Part shown: one piece after another, positions 34,729 through 45,854 of the stretch
Numbering within the stretch: position 1 is the first letter of the stretch
How the letters are laid out: the number at the start of each line of letters is the position of its first letter
Assembly (NCBI GenBank): GCA_034509755.1
Contig: CM067544.1
Span: forward strand, 15,247,001-15,311,000
Direction of reading: 5' to 3'
Length of the DNA: 64,000 nt
Source: Anisodus tanguticus
Lineage: Eukaryota > Streptophyta > Magnoliopsida > Solanales > Solanaceae
Notes under the pieces: generated by a model
What the model was told of the DNA's origin: nothing
What the model saw: only the letters and a program-made list of their open reading frames with translations
The model's database searches: none
Position numbers and translations under genes: made by a program

Positions 34729-34736
34729 CCCTGAAT

Positions 34737-36996
34737 TAGGGCATTACTGCGAATTCCCCCCATACTAAAACAGCCGATCCAAAAGGCAAATGGTCTTGAA
34801 ATTAAAAGCCTCTTTCAGCAATACAGAGATTTTCAAGATGACAGGACAAATTTTCAGAGGAAGAAAACAGCTTTGCGGATGGACTTGTTGTCAAAAAAGA
34901 TGCGGTCCAAATTGGGAAACTTTGAAAAAGTTGAAAGTGTTGTGTGGTAGCTAGTCATTTTCGGAGCAGACTCCACAAAGAATTTTTACACTCCTTTTTC
35001 TCTTTGTGCTATCAATTTAATTAAGGAGGTGACCGGCCTAGCCATGTGATGTAGCGGCGCCTTGGAGGTGCACATGACACGTCGACGCTTCTCCGTTCTT
35101 CCCTCAAAAAAAATTAAGGGGAATTTGAGGTAAAGCCCGAGGCTGCGGATTTATAAGTTGAAATTTATGAACGTATAATAATAATTGAGTTCACAATTAA
35201 TATTCATAAATATTTAAAATTTAAAAAGTAGAATTTACGTTTGATAATTTCTGTCACTAATCCTATTTAATGATGAAATAATGATGAATTATTAAAAAAT
35301 ATTGTTAGCTACAAATTATTTAGTAAAAAATTGGCGATTGAAAAAATTCGAGCCAAATATTTATTTCTGTGAACCCATATATTATGTTCTAGATCCATCT
35401 CTAGTGACGCCTCAATTCACTACTAAGAAAAAGAAAACGAAAGGGGGAAAATAGAAAGTAGTGGTCTTTTAAGTTACTGGATTAGTTAGTTGGCATTTTC
35501 AGGGTGAGTTCTGAGATGAGCTTAGGGGTTGGGCGTGCCAAGAACGCTTTGTGGTGCAAATGAAAGGCTTACATTCATAGGGTGTACGTCCTAGATTTTG
35601 GGGCGTAAGTTCCTGGCGTGAAAGCGTAAGACCCGGGTGTAAAAGTGTATGCCTTGAGCGTTAAATTTGTCTTTTTTATTAAAAGTATTTTTGCTATAGA
35701 CTATAATTTAAATTATTGGTGTAATGATATTTATACTTTATGTTATCATGTTTTTATGTTGTAGTGATTTTTTCTAAAATATATAAATAACATTGTCATA
35801 AAAAAAAAAATTGAATGTTTATATCTAAAATTGATAAAATGGAGATTTTATAGCACTATGTTACTGAAGCAACTTTTTCCATATTTTGTCATTGCTATTA
35901 GACTTTTCATCCTTCTCCCTTTGAAATATATTACTAAAATCAGTCCAAATATTAGTTAAGGGTGCAAAGAACTAATAGATGTGGAGATTAATAACGAAGT
36001 GGATGAAGATTATCTAAGTTATTACGAAGTATAAGTTTTTGTGATGTTACCCTTCTCATAAAATAATTTTTTTATATTATTGGTGATTTATTTGAATTTA
36101 TTTGCAGAATTTTAATAAAAAGTATTTATTTTTTAATTTAAAATTATAAAATTAAAGATATCTGAGACATATGTCTCGTAGATCCATGAGACTTACGCTG
36201 GTGCTGCGTAAAACGCCTCGCTTTGCACCCGCGTCTCTTAAAACATTGGTTTGAATTTGCACTAAAAGGATTACGTGCTTCCTACCGAAAGATGCTTTTA
36301 AATTGGTGCTTGCGATTGAAATTTCTCCAATTAAATTTAAAAGCTATGAAAAAATATGAGATAAACATCAAATTAAAGAGAAGGACATTTTGACAAATAG
36401 TATCAACCGAAGTTCACATGTACTTAAATCAGATTCTTATTGACTTGGTTAACTCTTTTGTTTTATGCTTACGGATTTGGCATTATGTACCAAATCCAAT
36501 TAACATTCATTCAACATTAATAAAAAGGTAAACATAATCGGAGAGAAGTTTGTGCATGTGCACTTACATGTGGTACCATGAACTTTTGAGTTTGTGATGT
36601 GTTTCACGTAGATATAATGAGTGGACAACTTTCCTCACCCCATTTTTTTACAAGAGGAAACAGTTTTAAGAATATTATCATCACAAAATAAATATGTTCC
36701 AAGTAGAGAAAGACATTATAATCACCCCCGATTTTTCTTCTTTATTGAAAATATTTTATGAAAAAATTATCAGTTGTGAATAAATTCAAGTACGATGAAA
36801 CGCGTTCAAAAAACTTATAATTAGGTAACTTAACCAATATGGTTTATGCCATTTTACAACCTAAAGTATGTTTATGCTTGAGCATATTTGGGCTGTTCAG
36901 ACTTTACAAGATAATGCAAATAAGTACTTTTATATTACTTCAAATTTGATTTAATATAATTTTAATTTAGTTAACTATTTTCATTTTCCAACCATT
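34737..36996. other. Intergenic DNA with repeat fragments
   Basis: No gene. 35150-35410 contains a stretch related, on the minus strand, to the GTGGATCCAGG repeat (GATCTAGAACATAATATATGGG in reverse). 35520-35660 and 36170-36250 hold GCGTAAG/CTTACGC-like phrases that may be ends of one unclassified foldback element. The rest is AT-rich. Confidence 0.4.
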
Positions 36997-37001
36997 ATAT
37001 T

Positions 37002-37982
37002 TATTGGAAATTTACTAATGTGGAATTAAGTTTATTCCATTATTTATGATTCGAACAATTGGGGCCCCGCACGTCAGAAACGTCGTTTCCACACACGTGC
37101 ACTCGTAGTGCCAAGTATCGTAAATTTAGTTAGTGAAAGAGATATTGGTACGTAAGTAAATGTTTCAGACATAGAATAATGGACGGTTATTGGATAAATA
37201 ACAAGTGTTCCACGTCGGTAAACGAAGGAAGGATTGTGCAAAGTGTAAGATGGAATGGGTCGGAAAGGACCGCGGAGCCGAGAAGGGCCGCGGCACCAAC
37301 CCCGTCAGGGCCGCAGCGCTTCCCTGGCAGAAAGTCTTAAACGAAAATTTGATTTTTGGAGACTTTTGGGCTGCCCTCAATGGCATTCATTCCAGCATTA
37401 ATCAACCACTATTTGGCTAATAAATGGGTGCCATTACTTGGCAATTCATTGTCATTACATGGGTGATTCAATGACATTACTTGGCACTTGAAGAGACAAT
37501 TCTTACACTATAAATTGAGGTCTTTGGCTCAATTCTACACACATTTTTCAAGAACAACAATTCTGAAATTCTTGCTGTAAATTCTTTCCTCTTAGCAATC
37601 TTTTGTTATTTGTTTTCTTCGCTAGAATCACTTGTGTTTGCTTTGCACAAATGATAGTTTGTTGTTTTATCTTGGAAGACTGTTGCCCGCTAACGTAAAA
37701 GCATATATACGGGGCAATCTTGTCTTAAAGACAAAGTGCCATCACTCGACTCAGTACAGTTGTAACACTTCCAGATTTAGTGTCTCTTGATTTCAGGTTA
37801 TCAAGATTCAAAGAGCTTTCTGCAATTGATATAAAGATTCAAGAATGATTCAATAACTCAACAAACTTGTTGTTGTCACAATTCTTATTTACTACAAGCT
37901 TGTTGTTATTGTAATCTTTATTGTTTATCCTTTCGAAGCACTTGAAATAATTATTTACTATTCCCGTGTTATTTATCCAACA
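37002..37982 (+). repeat. Solo LTR related to the intronic copia element
   Basis: It is 981 bp. It starts TATTGGAAATTTACTAATGT (first G changed to A) and ends CCAACA, flanked on both sides by ATATT (36997-37001 and 37983-37987), a perfect 5-bp target duplication. It is collinear with the LTRs at 15383 and 21114, including the TATA box (near 37508-37514), a reduced GC-rich module (37262-37318) and the 14-base complement segment at 37716-37729. No internal sequence is attached, so it formed by recombination between two LTRs. Confidence 0.95.
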
Positions 37983-38030
37983 ATATTTAATACTTTTAGA
38001 TCAAATTTAGTATAACAATGTGTACTCTCA

Positions 38031-38756
38031 GGAGTCATTTGGCCATGAAAAATATGTGGAATATTTGAAATAATATTGGAAATTATTTCAAATAAGCTTT
38101 TTTGTCAAACTAAACAATTATTTCAACCCAAACTTGAAATATATAATTTGAAATTCACAAAACATGTTGGACATGATTTGAAATCAGGATAATTTGAAGT
38201 TGAAGTTTTGTTTGGACATGCAATTTGAATTTCTTAAGTTGTATTTTTTCTCATAAACATAAAAACCCCACAAGCTGTGAAAATCATCAAAAAAATTTCA
38301 ATTCTTATACAATCTTACGAAATGAACAAATCATAATTCATCAAAAAGTAATACGCTGCTAGAAGACCTTTCTAAAAAAAGATATCTATTGATCGAACTT
38401 TAGTTCAATAAAAATAAAAATTGAACATGAGTTGTAGAAGTAAATTTAGTTGATAAATGGATGGTAAGAGTAAATTCTGTACAACCAACTTGCAGATTTT
38501 TTTTATATTTGATATAAATGGTTGGTAAATATATCTATCAACTTATGAATCTTCTTTTACAAAATATTAACTTATGGAAAAAAATTGAAATCATGATTTG
38601 AAATCTCAAATCATACTTTTTTTCGAGAATTTAAAATTTAAAATTATGATATGAAGTTGAAGTTAAAATTTTATACAAATTTTATAAACAAACGGTGATT
38701 TGAAATCAAAATATGAAAGCGTGATTTCATATCGCATGGCCAAACACCTACTAAGA
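38031..38756. repeat. Foldback-like repeat (TTTGGCCATG ends)
   Basis: The left end has CATTTGGCCATGAAAAATAT and the right end has the inverse GCATGGCCAAACACCTACTA. Much of the interior consists of related phrases of the type GATTTGAAATCAAAAT in both orientations. This is typical of a non-autonomous transposon; no target duplication was identified, so the ends are approximate. Confidence 0.5.
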
Positions 38757-38980
38757 GTTCTTATAGTTTTCACTCTCAAATTTTCAACCTTATTTTTATA
38801 TACAAATACAATTTCAATTTTCAAATACTCTATCTCAACTTAACTTCACGTTATTTTTTCCCCACGCTCATATCCGCCCACTAAATTATCGAGAAACTCA
38901 ATTTAATTGAAAACGAAAAAGAAAGCATTTAAACTACCATATAGTACTATGAGTAGAAAGAAGAAAGGGAGAATGCTCCA
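38757..38980. other. Intergenic DNA
   Basis: AT-rich, no gene or repeat recognised. Confidence 0.4.
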
Positions 38981-38984
38981 ACAC

Positions 38985-39235
38985 ACAGACGAGTTGGTAA
39001 GTGGCAAGGTGATTGGGTATAACTACTCCGACGTCGCGGGTTCGAATCCGTGTGGTGGTGACGAGTCTTTCTTTGAAATATTGCAAGGGTTGTTGCTGGG
39101 TTCGTGTCCCGTTGGTCCTCTCCCCTGCAGGGCTGTCACTCGCGCATATCACTCGATTTACATTCCACCTGGCCAAGAGGCCTCTAATACAGATGGGGGG
39201 TTTCGCCTTTGAAATTTTACCCTTCACAAAAAGCC
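38985..39235 (+). mobile_element. tRNA-derived SINE-like repeat
   Basis: There is an A-box-like stretch (GAGTTGGTAAGTGGCAAGG at 38991-39009) and a good B box (GGTTCGAATCC at 39039-39049) at tRNA-like spacing, followed by non-tRNA sequence. No complete tRNA cloverleaf can be folded, so a real tRNA gene is unlikely. A second, partial copy of the downstream part (CCTCTAATA..GGGGGTTTCGC) begins at about 39230, suggesting local duplication. Confidence 0.5.
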
Positions 39236-39239
39236 TCTA

Positions 39240-40975
39240 ATATATGTGGGGGTTTCGCGTTCGGGACTTTACCCTTCGCAAAGAAAGGGCAGAATGAAAG
39301 GTCCATGCACAGGGTGGGGTATATAAAGAAGAAAACGTGCCTCATAAATTGGCGGCAAATTGGCCGCATCTCACGGGTAGTTGATGGACATGCGTACTCT
39401 TTTCCCCTATTATTTCGTTTTTTTCCACCCTTTTGACAACACAAAAGACAGAAGGAGACGAATAGTTTGAAGTATTTAATAAAGTATTTAGTGATGTACT
39501 AATAGAATTACATTATTAATTTAATTAAATCAACTATAACAAATTATTCTACGAAGAATTACCTGTCACTAAAGATGACTAAACCCTATAGTAAAGCATT
39601 AGTGTGCTAAAAATAAACTCGAAGACAATTAAGTTAACAAGAATAACAAACAACGAAACTATCACCTGAACATCACTGCAGTACTTAAGTACGAGACTAG
39701 TGTCAGAACCGACCGTCCGGCTAATGTTCAAACATTCACTCTGACAAATAATTGAATTTGGGAATTTTGGAATGTTTGTCTATAATTACTTGGTTGGTTA
39801 GCATGTAATTGAGTATAATTGAAATTGTGTATTACACTCTTTAAGTTCCAATGGGGGCTGAGAATTGCATGTAATTACAAGATTATTTTTTGAATCTCTT
39901 CTTTTATTTTTAAATTTTCTTTTTTTTATTTTAACTTTTAAATTCTTTCTTTCCAAATATTATTATTTTTATATTATTATCTTTTATTTCTCATTTCTCA
40001 ATCTTTACTTCATGTTCTTCTACATAATTTCTCATATTCTGCTTCTTTCTTATTTAATTTTCTTTATTTTTTTTATTTCACTTAGCTTTATTAACTTTCT
40101 TATTTTTTTTTTATTTTTTTAAAAAAATTCTAGCTATGCTATTATTCTAATTTTTTTTCTAAAAAAGTTACACCTAATCTTAAAAAAGATAAGTCATCCA
40201 CAAACTTGACTTATAACGAGCTAGTAATATCATTAAAGTTAAATTTCGTTGTTGGATGATGTTATATGTAAACTTAGCTTATATTGAGTGAGGTTAACAT
40301 TGATAGATTACTTTTTAATATTTAAATAATATTATAAAAGTATAATTGTAAATATTAAATATTAAATTTTTGTCAAACATGTTGTCCGTGATGTTATTGC
40401 AAAATGTATGCTTTGTAAGAAGTTCTTATTAATTGATTCAATTAAAGTATTATTTATTTATACATATCAACTTTTTTACAATATTAGTTACAAATTTATA
40501 ATTATTTAGTTCTATATTTTCGAAATAATATGTATCTTGAATACACAATAATAGATAAAATTAAGTAATATTTTTTTATACGAACATATATTTTTCAAAC
40601 ATTAACGTTTAGTTTTTGATAATTAACTTTTATTTTTAAAATTTAAAATATTTAACTGTGTAATTACACTTGTGCAACCAAACAGTACGCTTATAATTAC
40701 CTTATGATAAACAAACAAGTCATCATAATTACTAAACTATGTAATTACTACGCTGTGTAATTACTATCTTAATAATTACACCAATTCTAATTATCAGGTG
40801 GCTTTCCAAACAGACCCTAAGTGACAATATATTGCCCAATCCACAAGCAATAGGAAGGATCACGCAAAGCAAAATAAAAATCAAATAACATCCTTTTATT
40901 CAAATTATTTTTATCTTATTTTAATTTATGTGGTATAATTGCATTTTAATTTTGTTTAAAAAGTGTTTATATATT
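39240..40975. other. Intergenic DNA, AT-rich
   Basis: No gene is supported. A region with possible mobile ends runs from about 39725 (GGAATGTTTGTCTATAATTAC) to 40820 (CCAAACAGACCCTAAG), with several copies of TGTAATTAC-like phrases. It may be a non-autonomous transposon, but the ends do not match well. 39890-40130 is an extreme T-rich tract, whose open frame (39865-40122) is low complexity. Confidence 0.4.
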
Positions 40976-41187
40976 TCTCTCATCTCAAAAAGATTGTTTT
41001 ACTTTCCTTATTAGTTTGTTCCAAAAAGATTAACACATTTTTATAGTTAGAAACAAGTTAATTTTATGAGATGATTTACAGACACACAAACATCTAAGGC
41101 TTGTTTGGACCACATTTTAAAAGTTTTCCTTTGTTTCTAAATTCCGTGTCAAGTCAAACTAAGACAATCTTTTTGGGATGGAGAGAG
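40976..41187. mobile_element. Stowaway-like MITE
   Basis: The left end CTCTCATCTCAAAAAGATTG and the right end (CAATCTTTTTGGGATGGAGAGAG) are inverted repeats about 210 bp apart. The interior contains further partial copies of the same phrase (TTCCAAAAAGATTAACAC). Confidence 0.65.
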
Positions 41188-41475
41188 TAATTAAAATGAT
41201 TTAATTTTAGAAATTTTATTTTAAATTGTTAGACTAAAAACTGAGTTAACGTTGATGATCACATCCAGCTCTGTTATATGGAAGAATTATCCTGTTTATG
41301 TGCGTGTTTAGCAGGATGGTGAAGACGGAGAGGCTAAAGGTGGAAGTTGGAAAGTGAGTTAGTGACCAAGTAGCTGAAGTTTCGTCGATCATGGAAGGAG
41401 AGGCATAAAACAAAAAAGTTTGAAAATGAACAATTTTAAGGATCTTCACGTGCCCATTTTTTGAGTAAGAAACAT

Positions 41476-41833
41476 TGAGTCCACAAAATTTACTGTGTGT
41501 CATTAAGAAATTTAATCCCTTCACTGTACATGAGGTTACGAATTACTTCTTCTCAGGATAAAACGGATATACATGTTGATGACGTAGCGGTACCTCAAAC
41601 CCTACCAACTTCATCGAACGCAAATTCGGCAATAAATCACACAAAGACTCGACGTTTTATTTGTAAGAAAGTATGCAGAAATTCTAAAATTCAATACAGA
41701 AAATGAGGCTACTCCTCTGAATTTATACATAATGAAAGGGTGAGATAAAAAGTTTTAATCCAAGAGGTGCCTTTTGGGAGCACTCCAAAAGGTACATCTT
41801 CTCATTTTGCATTCACACCTTAAAATTCCAACA
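41476..41833 (-). repeat. LTR copy (3' end, minus sense)
   Basis: Collinear with 44051-44403, with scattered substitutions and a few small indels. The match at the outer side includes GAGTCCACA, so the LTR may start at 41476 rather than at the nearest TG (41494). Confidence 0.85.
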
Positions 41834-42422
41834 ATCCCCCACATGAATGGAGAATGACTTTACGATGAAAATATGCATAAAACTGTGTGATTCGTAAGCA
41901 AAGATTAATCGCATTTGAATAAGTAGGTTTTCCTTTGAACTTTCCGTAGTGAACATATGTCGGATATAATCGGTCAATTGGTAGATTTGATATCTTTGAA
42001 CCGTCTTGCTTTGGTGTATACCTAGACAACCACGTGTTACACAATTAACCTTTTAACCGTCTTTGATTCTCACTGTTGTGTTCGTTTCAGCCATGAACAC
42101 CGCCTGGTTTCATGAGTGCGTAGAGCATGTGCCTTTACCTAACATACTTCCTGAAGCGGCTTACACTTCACACTCACATAGATGATTCCTAAACGTGTTA
42201 TCTCGTAGATACACAATTCGATCATACCTGCCAAACTTAGAAACCATTAAAAGCTTGAGCTTTATTAACTCGTTAAAAAGCCTTAATGTTTTATCCTTGT
42301 TTCTTAACACTGTCTTCATCATGAGAATATGTTGAGTTATTTGACAATGTTGAACTGTCATTCATAACTTTGTTTGATCTCTTTGAACCTAGCTCTTGGG
42401 ATCTCCATTCTACTAGGTAGAG

Positions 42423-42920
42423 TTACTGCGCATGATGACTTGTCCTAGGCCTTAAACCCAATCCCCTCGATGATCTTTCAACTGCCTCTCTAGTTATGCC
42501 TTTTGTAAGTGGATCTGACACGTTATCTCTTGACTTTACATAGTCAATTGTGATAACTCCACTAGAGAGTAGTTGTTGAATGGTATTGTGTCTCCGTCGT
42601 ATGTGACGAGATTTACCGTTATACATAACGCTCCCTGTCCTTCCTATTGTTGTTTGACTATGACAATGTATGCACATAGGTGCCACAGGTTTGGCAGAAA
42701 TGAATATCTTCTAAAAAAATTCGGAGTCATTTAGCTTCTTCACCGGCTTTATCGAAAGCTATGAACTCAGACTCCATTGTAGAGCGGGTGATATATGTAT
42801 GTTTTAATGATTTTCAAGACAATGCTCCTCCACCAATGGTAAAAATATATTCACTTGTGAATTTAGTTTCAGTTGATCCGGTGATCCAATTTGCATCATA
42901 TAACCCTCAATAATCGCGAG
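42423..42920 (-). pseudogene. Copia RNase H remnant
   Basis: Minus-strand frames read TYITRSTMESEFIAFDK, FLEDIHFCQTCG, and then (42686-42423) VMYNGKSRHIRRRHNTIQQLL and VKSRDNVSDPLTKGITRE, the C-terminal RNase H and tail of copia pol. The upstream catalytic motif appears as DANWITGSTETKF. Frame breaks and stops near 42690 and 42720 inactivate it. Confidence 0.8.
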
Positions 42921-43453
42921 ATATTTATTATAATGCAAAATAAAACTTATAGATTAGGATATATCGCATATTGATGACTACACTTAATGTGACAACATAA
43001 TATCTGTGGATGGTTGGCATCAGTTGTGGCCACAACCTTTTAACAATATTATATATTTTTCAACCATTCCACTTCTTGTAAGACTACTTCAAATATCCAA
43101 CCAATAGCAAATTCACCAATGTGAAAATTTAAGCTACTGTCAATTTTTATCATTATCACCACTTGGTTCTTCGATTTATAAACCAATAAACTTATACGTT
43201 CAATGAACCATCTTGTCTTTTCAAAGAGTTATCTTTCAACAAACACATTTTATCATAAAAAGTCACAACCTTTCAAGTGATATTCATTCACAAAATCAAT
43301 GAACACGGCCTATAATGAAAGACATGATCAACCACATCAAATTATTAGTTCGATCAACTAGTCCTTACCAAGACAGAACGAGTTATGTAAGCATACTACC
43401 ATGTCAATCAGTATTTGTGATAGTCAGAAAATAATCTAAATTATCACATATAC

Positions 43454-43615
43454 AATAAATCGGTGAAGATTCTAATCTTCAAACAGAATACAAAGTAAAT
43501 AGATTTACTCAATGAAGTTTTTATATCTTTAAGCCGAATACAAAGTAAACAGATTTATTCGGTGAAGCTTTTATATCTTCAAACCAAATATAAAACGAGT
43601 AAAAAATCACGAAGA
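43454..43615. repeat. 50-bp tandem repeat inside the copia remnant
   Basis: About three diverged copies of a unit of roughly 50 bases (with GAATACAAAGTAAA, AGATTTA and GGTGAAGCTTTTATATCTT as shared phrases) begin near 43454, 43504 and 43554. Non-coding. Confidence 0.7.
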
Positions 43616-44050
43616 CTTTAATCTCAATATCGGAGTAAACCACACATGATCTCTTTCTATCTAATGTAGATTAATAAGTCACCCTCTCAAACAGATTTGT
43701 ATGTCATACGGCTGGGCTAAGATTATTCTTTTCTTATCTTCAACATACTCCATATTTCCCTAGGAGACATTGAATTCAACTAGAAACCAAATTCGTGTTT
43801 CAATGTTAGGAGACAACTCCTTTTCATTTGCTTCTTACGTCGCGGCTTGTCTTAAAGATATCCCAGGTTGTGCCATTGCAAAAGCCCGCCACTGCTTCAT
43901 CGACGCTGGACGGTAAGAGCGCAACAAATCTCTCACGAAAGAAGATTAAATTAAATTCCTTAATATTGTTAGTATAACTGTGTTCAAAATCAGTAAACCA
44001 GAAACTTTAATTAATCTGAAAAAATGTAAAATGCATAAACTAAAATAATC

Positions 44051-44403
44051 CGAGTCCACATAATGTGTGTCCTTAAGGAATTTAATCCCTTCACTGTATC
44101 TGAGGTTATGGATTACTTCCTCTCAGGATAAAATGGATATACATGTTGATAGCGTAGCGGTACCTCAAACCCCACTAACTTCATCGAACGCAAATTCAGC
44201 AACAAATCATACAAAAGACTCGATGTTTTATTTGTAAGAAAGTACGCAGAAATTCTAAAAATTCAGTACAGAAAATGAGGCTACTTCTCTGTATTTATAG
44301 ATAATGAAAGAGAGATGAAAAGGTGCAATTCAAGAGATGTCTTTTGGGTGCACTCCAAAAAATACATCTCCTCATTTTTCATTCACACCTTAAAATCCCA
44401 ACA
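44051..44403 (-). repeat. LTR copy (5' end, minus sense)
   Basis: The second LTR copy of the minus-strand copia remnant. It ends TCCCAACA on the plus strand at 44403; the left boundary is 44051 or 44064. Confidence 0.85.
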
Positions 44404-45370
44404 ATGTTTTCATTTCAAATGCAAATACTTCAAATTCTAGAACTGATGCTACTTCAAACCGTAAGAAAATTAATCGAAAAAAGAAAGAAAAAAAGAGCAA
44501 ATAATAGATTGTGTCCAATATTAGAATGAACCTTAACTTCCAAACTTTGATTTGGTATCCACCAAGATACATAAAAATCCCTTGCTTTCCTTAAAACAAA
44601 ATATCATTGGTTGGTGAAATTTTCTAAGCCAACTGAGCTTTGATGTTCTTCTTCTTCTTTTCTTTTCTTTTTTATAAAAAAATGATTTTTCTATTTTCAT
44701 GATACAGTCTCCCTACCTTCACAAGATTGGGATAAAATCTGTGTACAGTCTATCATTTTCAGATCACACCAAGTGTGATTATATTGGGTATGTTGATTAC
44801 TGTTGTTGTTGTATGACATAATTTGATTCATCACAAGTTTAAAAAAATTATGATTTTAAACATGTCATAATATTTACGTGGTTATAAGATTTTTGAAACA
44901 TGTGATTTAAATATGTTGTGTCATAACATATTTATGAACACAAAAACTTTTGCTAAGGGTAAACTTAAAAGTTTAAAATTAATATTTTTAAATACATCAA
45001 TATATAATTTTTTTACGAATTACATAATAGATAATATAACATAAACTGAATCGAGGAGACTATTATTTTCTTGATGTGCTGATACCCAAAATCATAGAGA
45101 AAATAATTCAAGACCTTCACAAAGATAAAGATGCAAAAAATAGATCTTATGCCCATCATTAGGATGAACATTAACGTCCAAAATTGGCATACATAACCAA
45201 GAAAATTTGAGAATTCATTCCTTTCCTAAAAGAAAATCATATATTATTTTATGGGTGAAAGCACTGTACCTCAATCCCAAGAGAATCATTGCTCTAATTA
45301 TTATTTTCCTAGTCTAATAATAGACCCAAGAAGTCCTTCAATTTAAAATTACTAGGAGCCTCAGTAATAT
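44404..45370. other. Intergenic DNA with a degenerate TS SINE tail
   Basis: At 44700-44806 is a degenerate TS-type SINE 3' end (CAGTCTCCCTACCTTCAC, TCTGTGTACAGTCTATC, TTGGGTATGTTG, then GTTGTTGTTG). The rest is AT-rich, non-coding. Confidence 0.45.
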
Positions 45371-45606
45371 TATACTACTATTTAATTAATACAGGTCCCA
45401 CATGAGTGTATATTAGTACAGCTACTACTATACACACTATACGTCCAAATCTTGTCTTTACTGTGTACTTAGTCTTCTCTCCCGCTTTTGCTTTACTTTC
45501 TCGTTACCTTTTTTTCTCTTTTCTCGCTTCTCTTTGTTTACTTCAACCCTCAGTAAAAGATACAATTTTTTGATGACCCTTTTAACGAATTAAGAAGAGA
45601 TTATAT
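45371..45606 (+). promoter_or_regulatory. WOX13-like promoter and leader
   Basis: A pyrimidine-rich leader (45470-45545, CTTCTCTCC and TTTCTCGCTTCTCTTTG) lies just upstream of the start codon, typical of a plant Y patch and 5' UTR. GGTCCCAC at 45394-45401 matches the class II TCP-type site. No clear TATA box was found near it. Confidence 0.4.
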
Positions 45607-45822
45607 ATGGAGTGGGATAAGCAGCAACAACAGTCAGTGCCGCCACCACAGACGGCGGAGGAGTTGAACGGAGCAGGTGGTGGTGGGATGTTTGTGAAAG
45701 TGATGACAGATGAGCAAATGGAAGTTTTAAGGAAGCAAATAGCTGTGTATGCTACCATTTGTGAACAGCTTGTTGATTTGCACAAATCCATGGCTTCCCA
45801 ACACGATCTTGCTGGTCCCTTT

Positions 45823-45854
<32 letters not shown>

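Larger units (their letters stand above)
41476..44403 (-). mobile_element. Copia remnant, minus strand
   Basis: Two LTR copies, 41476(or 41494)-41833 and 44051(or 44064)-44403, lie on the minus strand (start TGTTGG, plus-strand right ends TTCCAACA and TCCCAACA). In minus sense the left copy is the 3' LTR: the purine tract GTGGGGGAT (plus ATCCCCCAC at 41834) adjoins it. Only a distal RNase H remnant remains inside; the rest is AT-rich filler. A matching target duplication was not found (TTTAC or AACAT on the left, ATGTT on the right). Confidence 0.85.

Noticed and set aside
38985..39060. Possible tRNA gene
   Set aside because: B box present but no acceptor stem or cloverleaf could be formed; better read as a SINE.
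39865..40122. Phe/Leu-rich frame, possible membrane protein
   Set aside because: Translation of a T-rich tract, low complexity, no homology seen.
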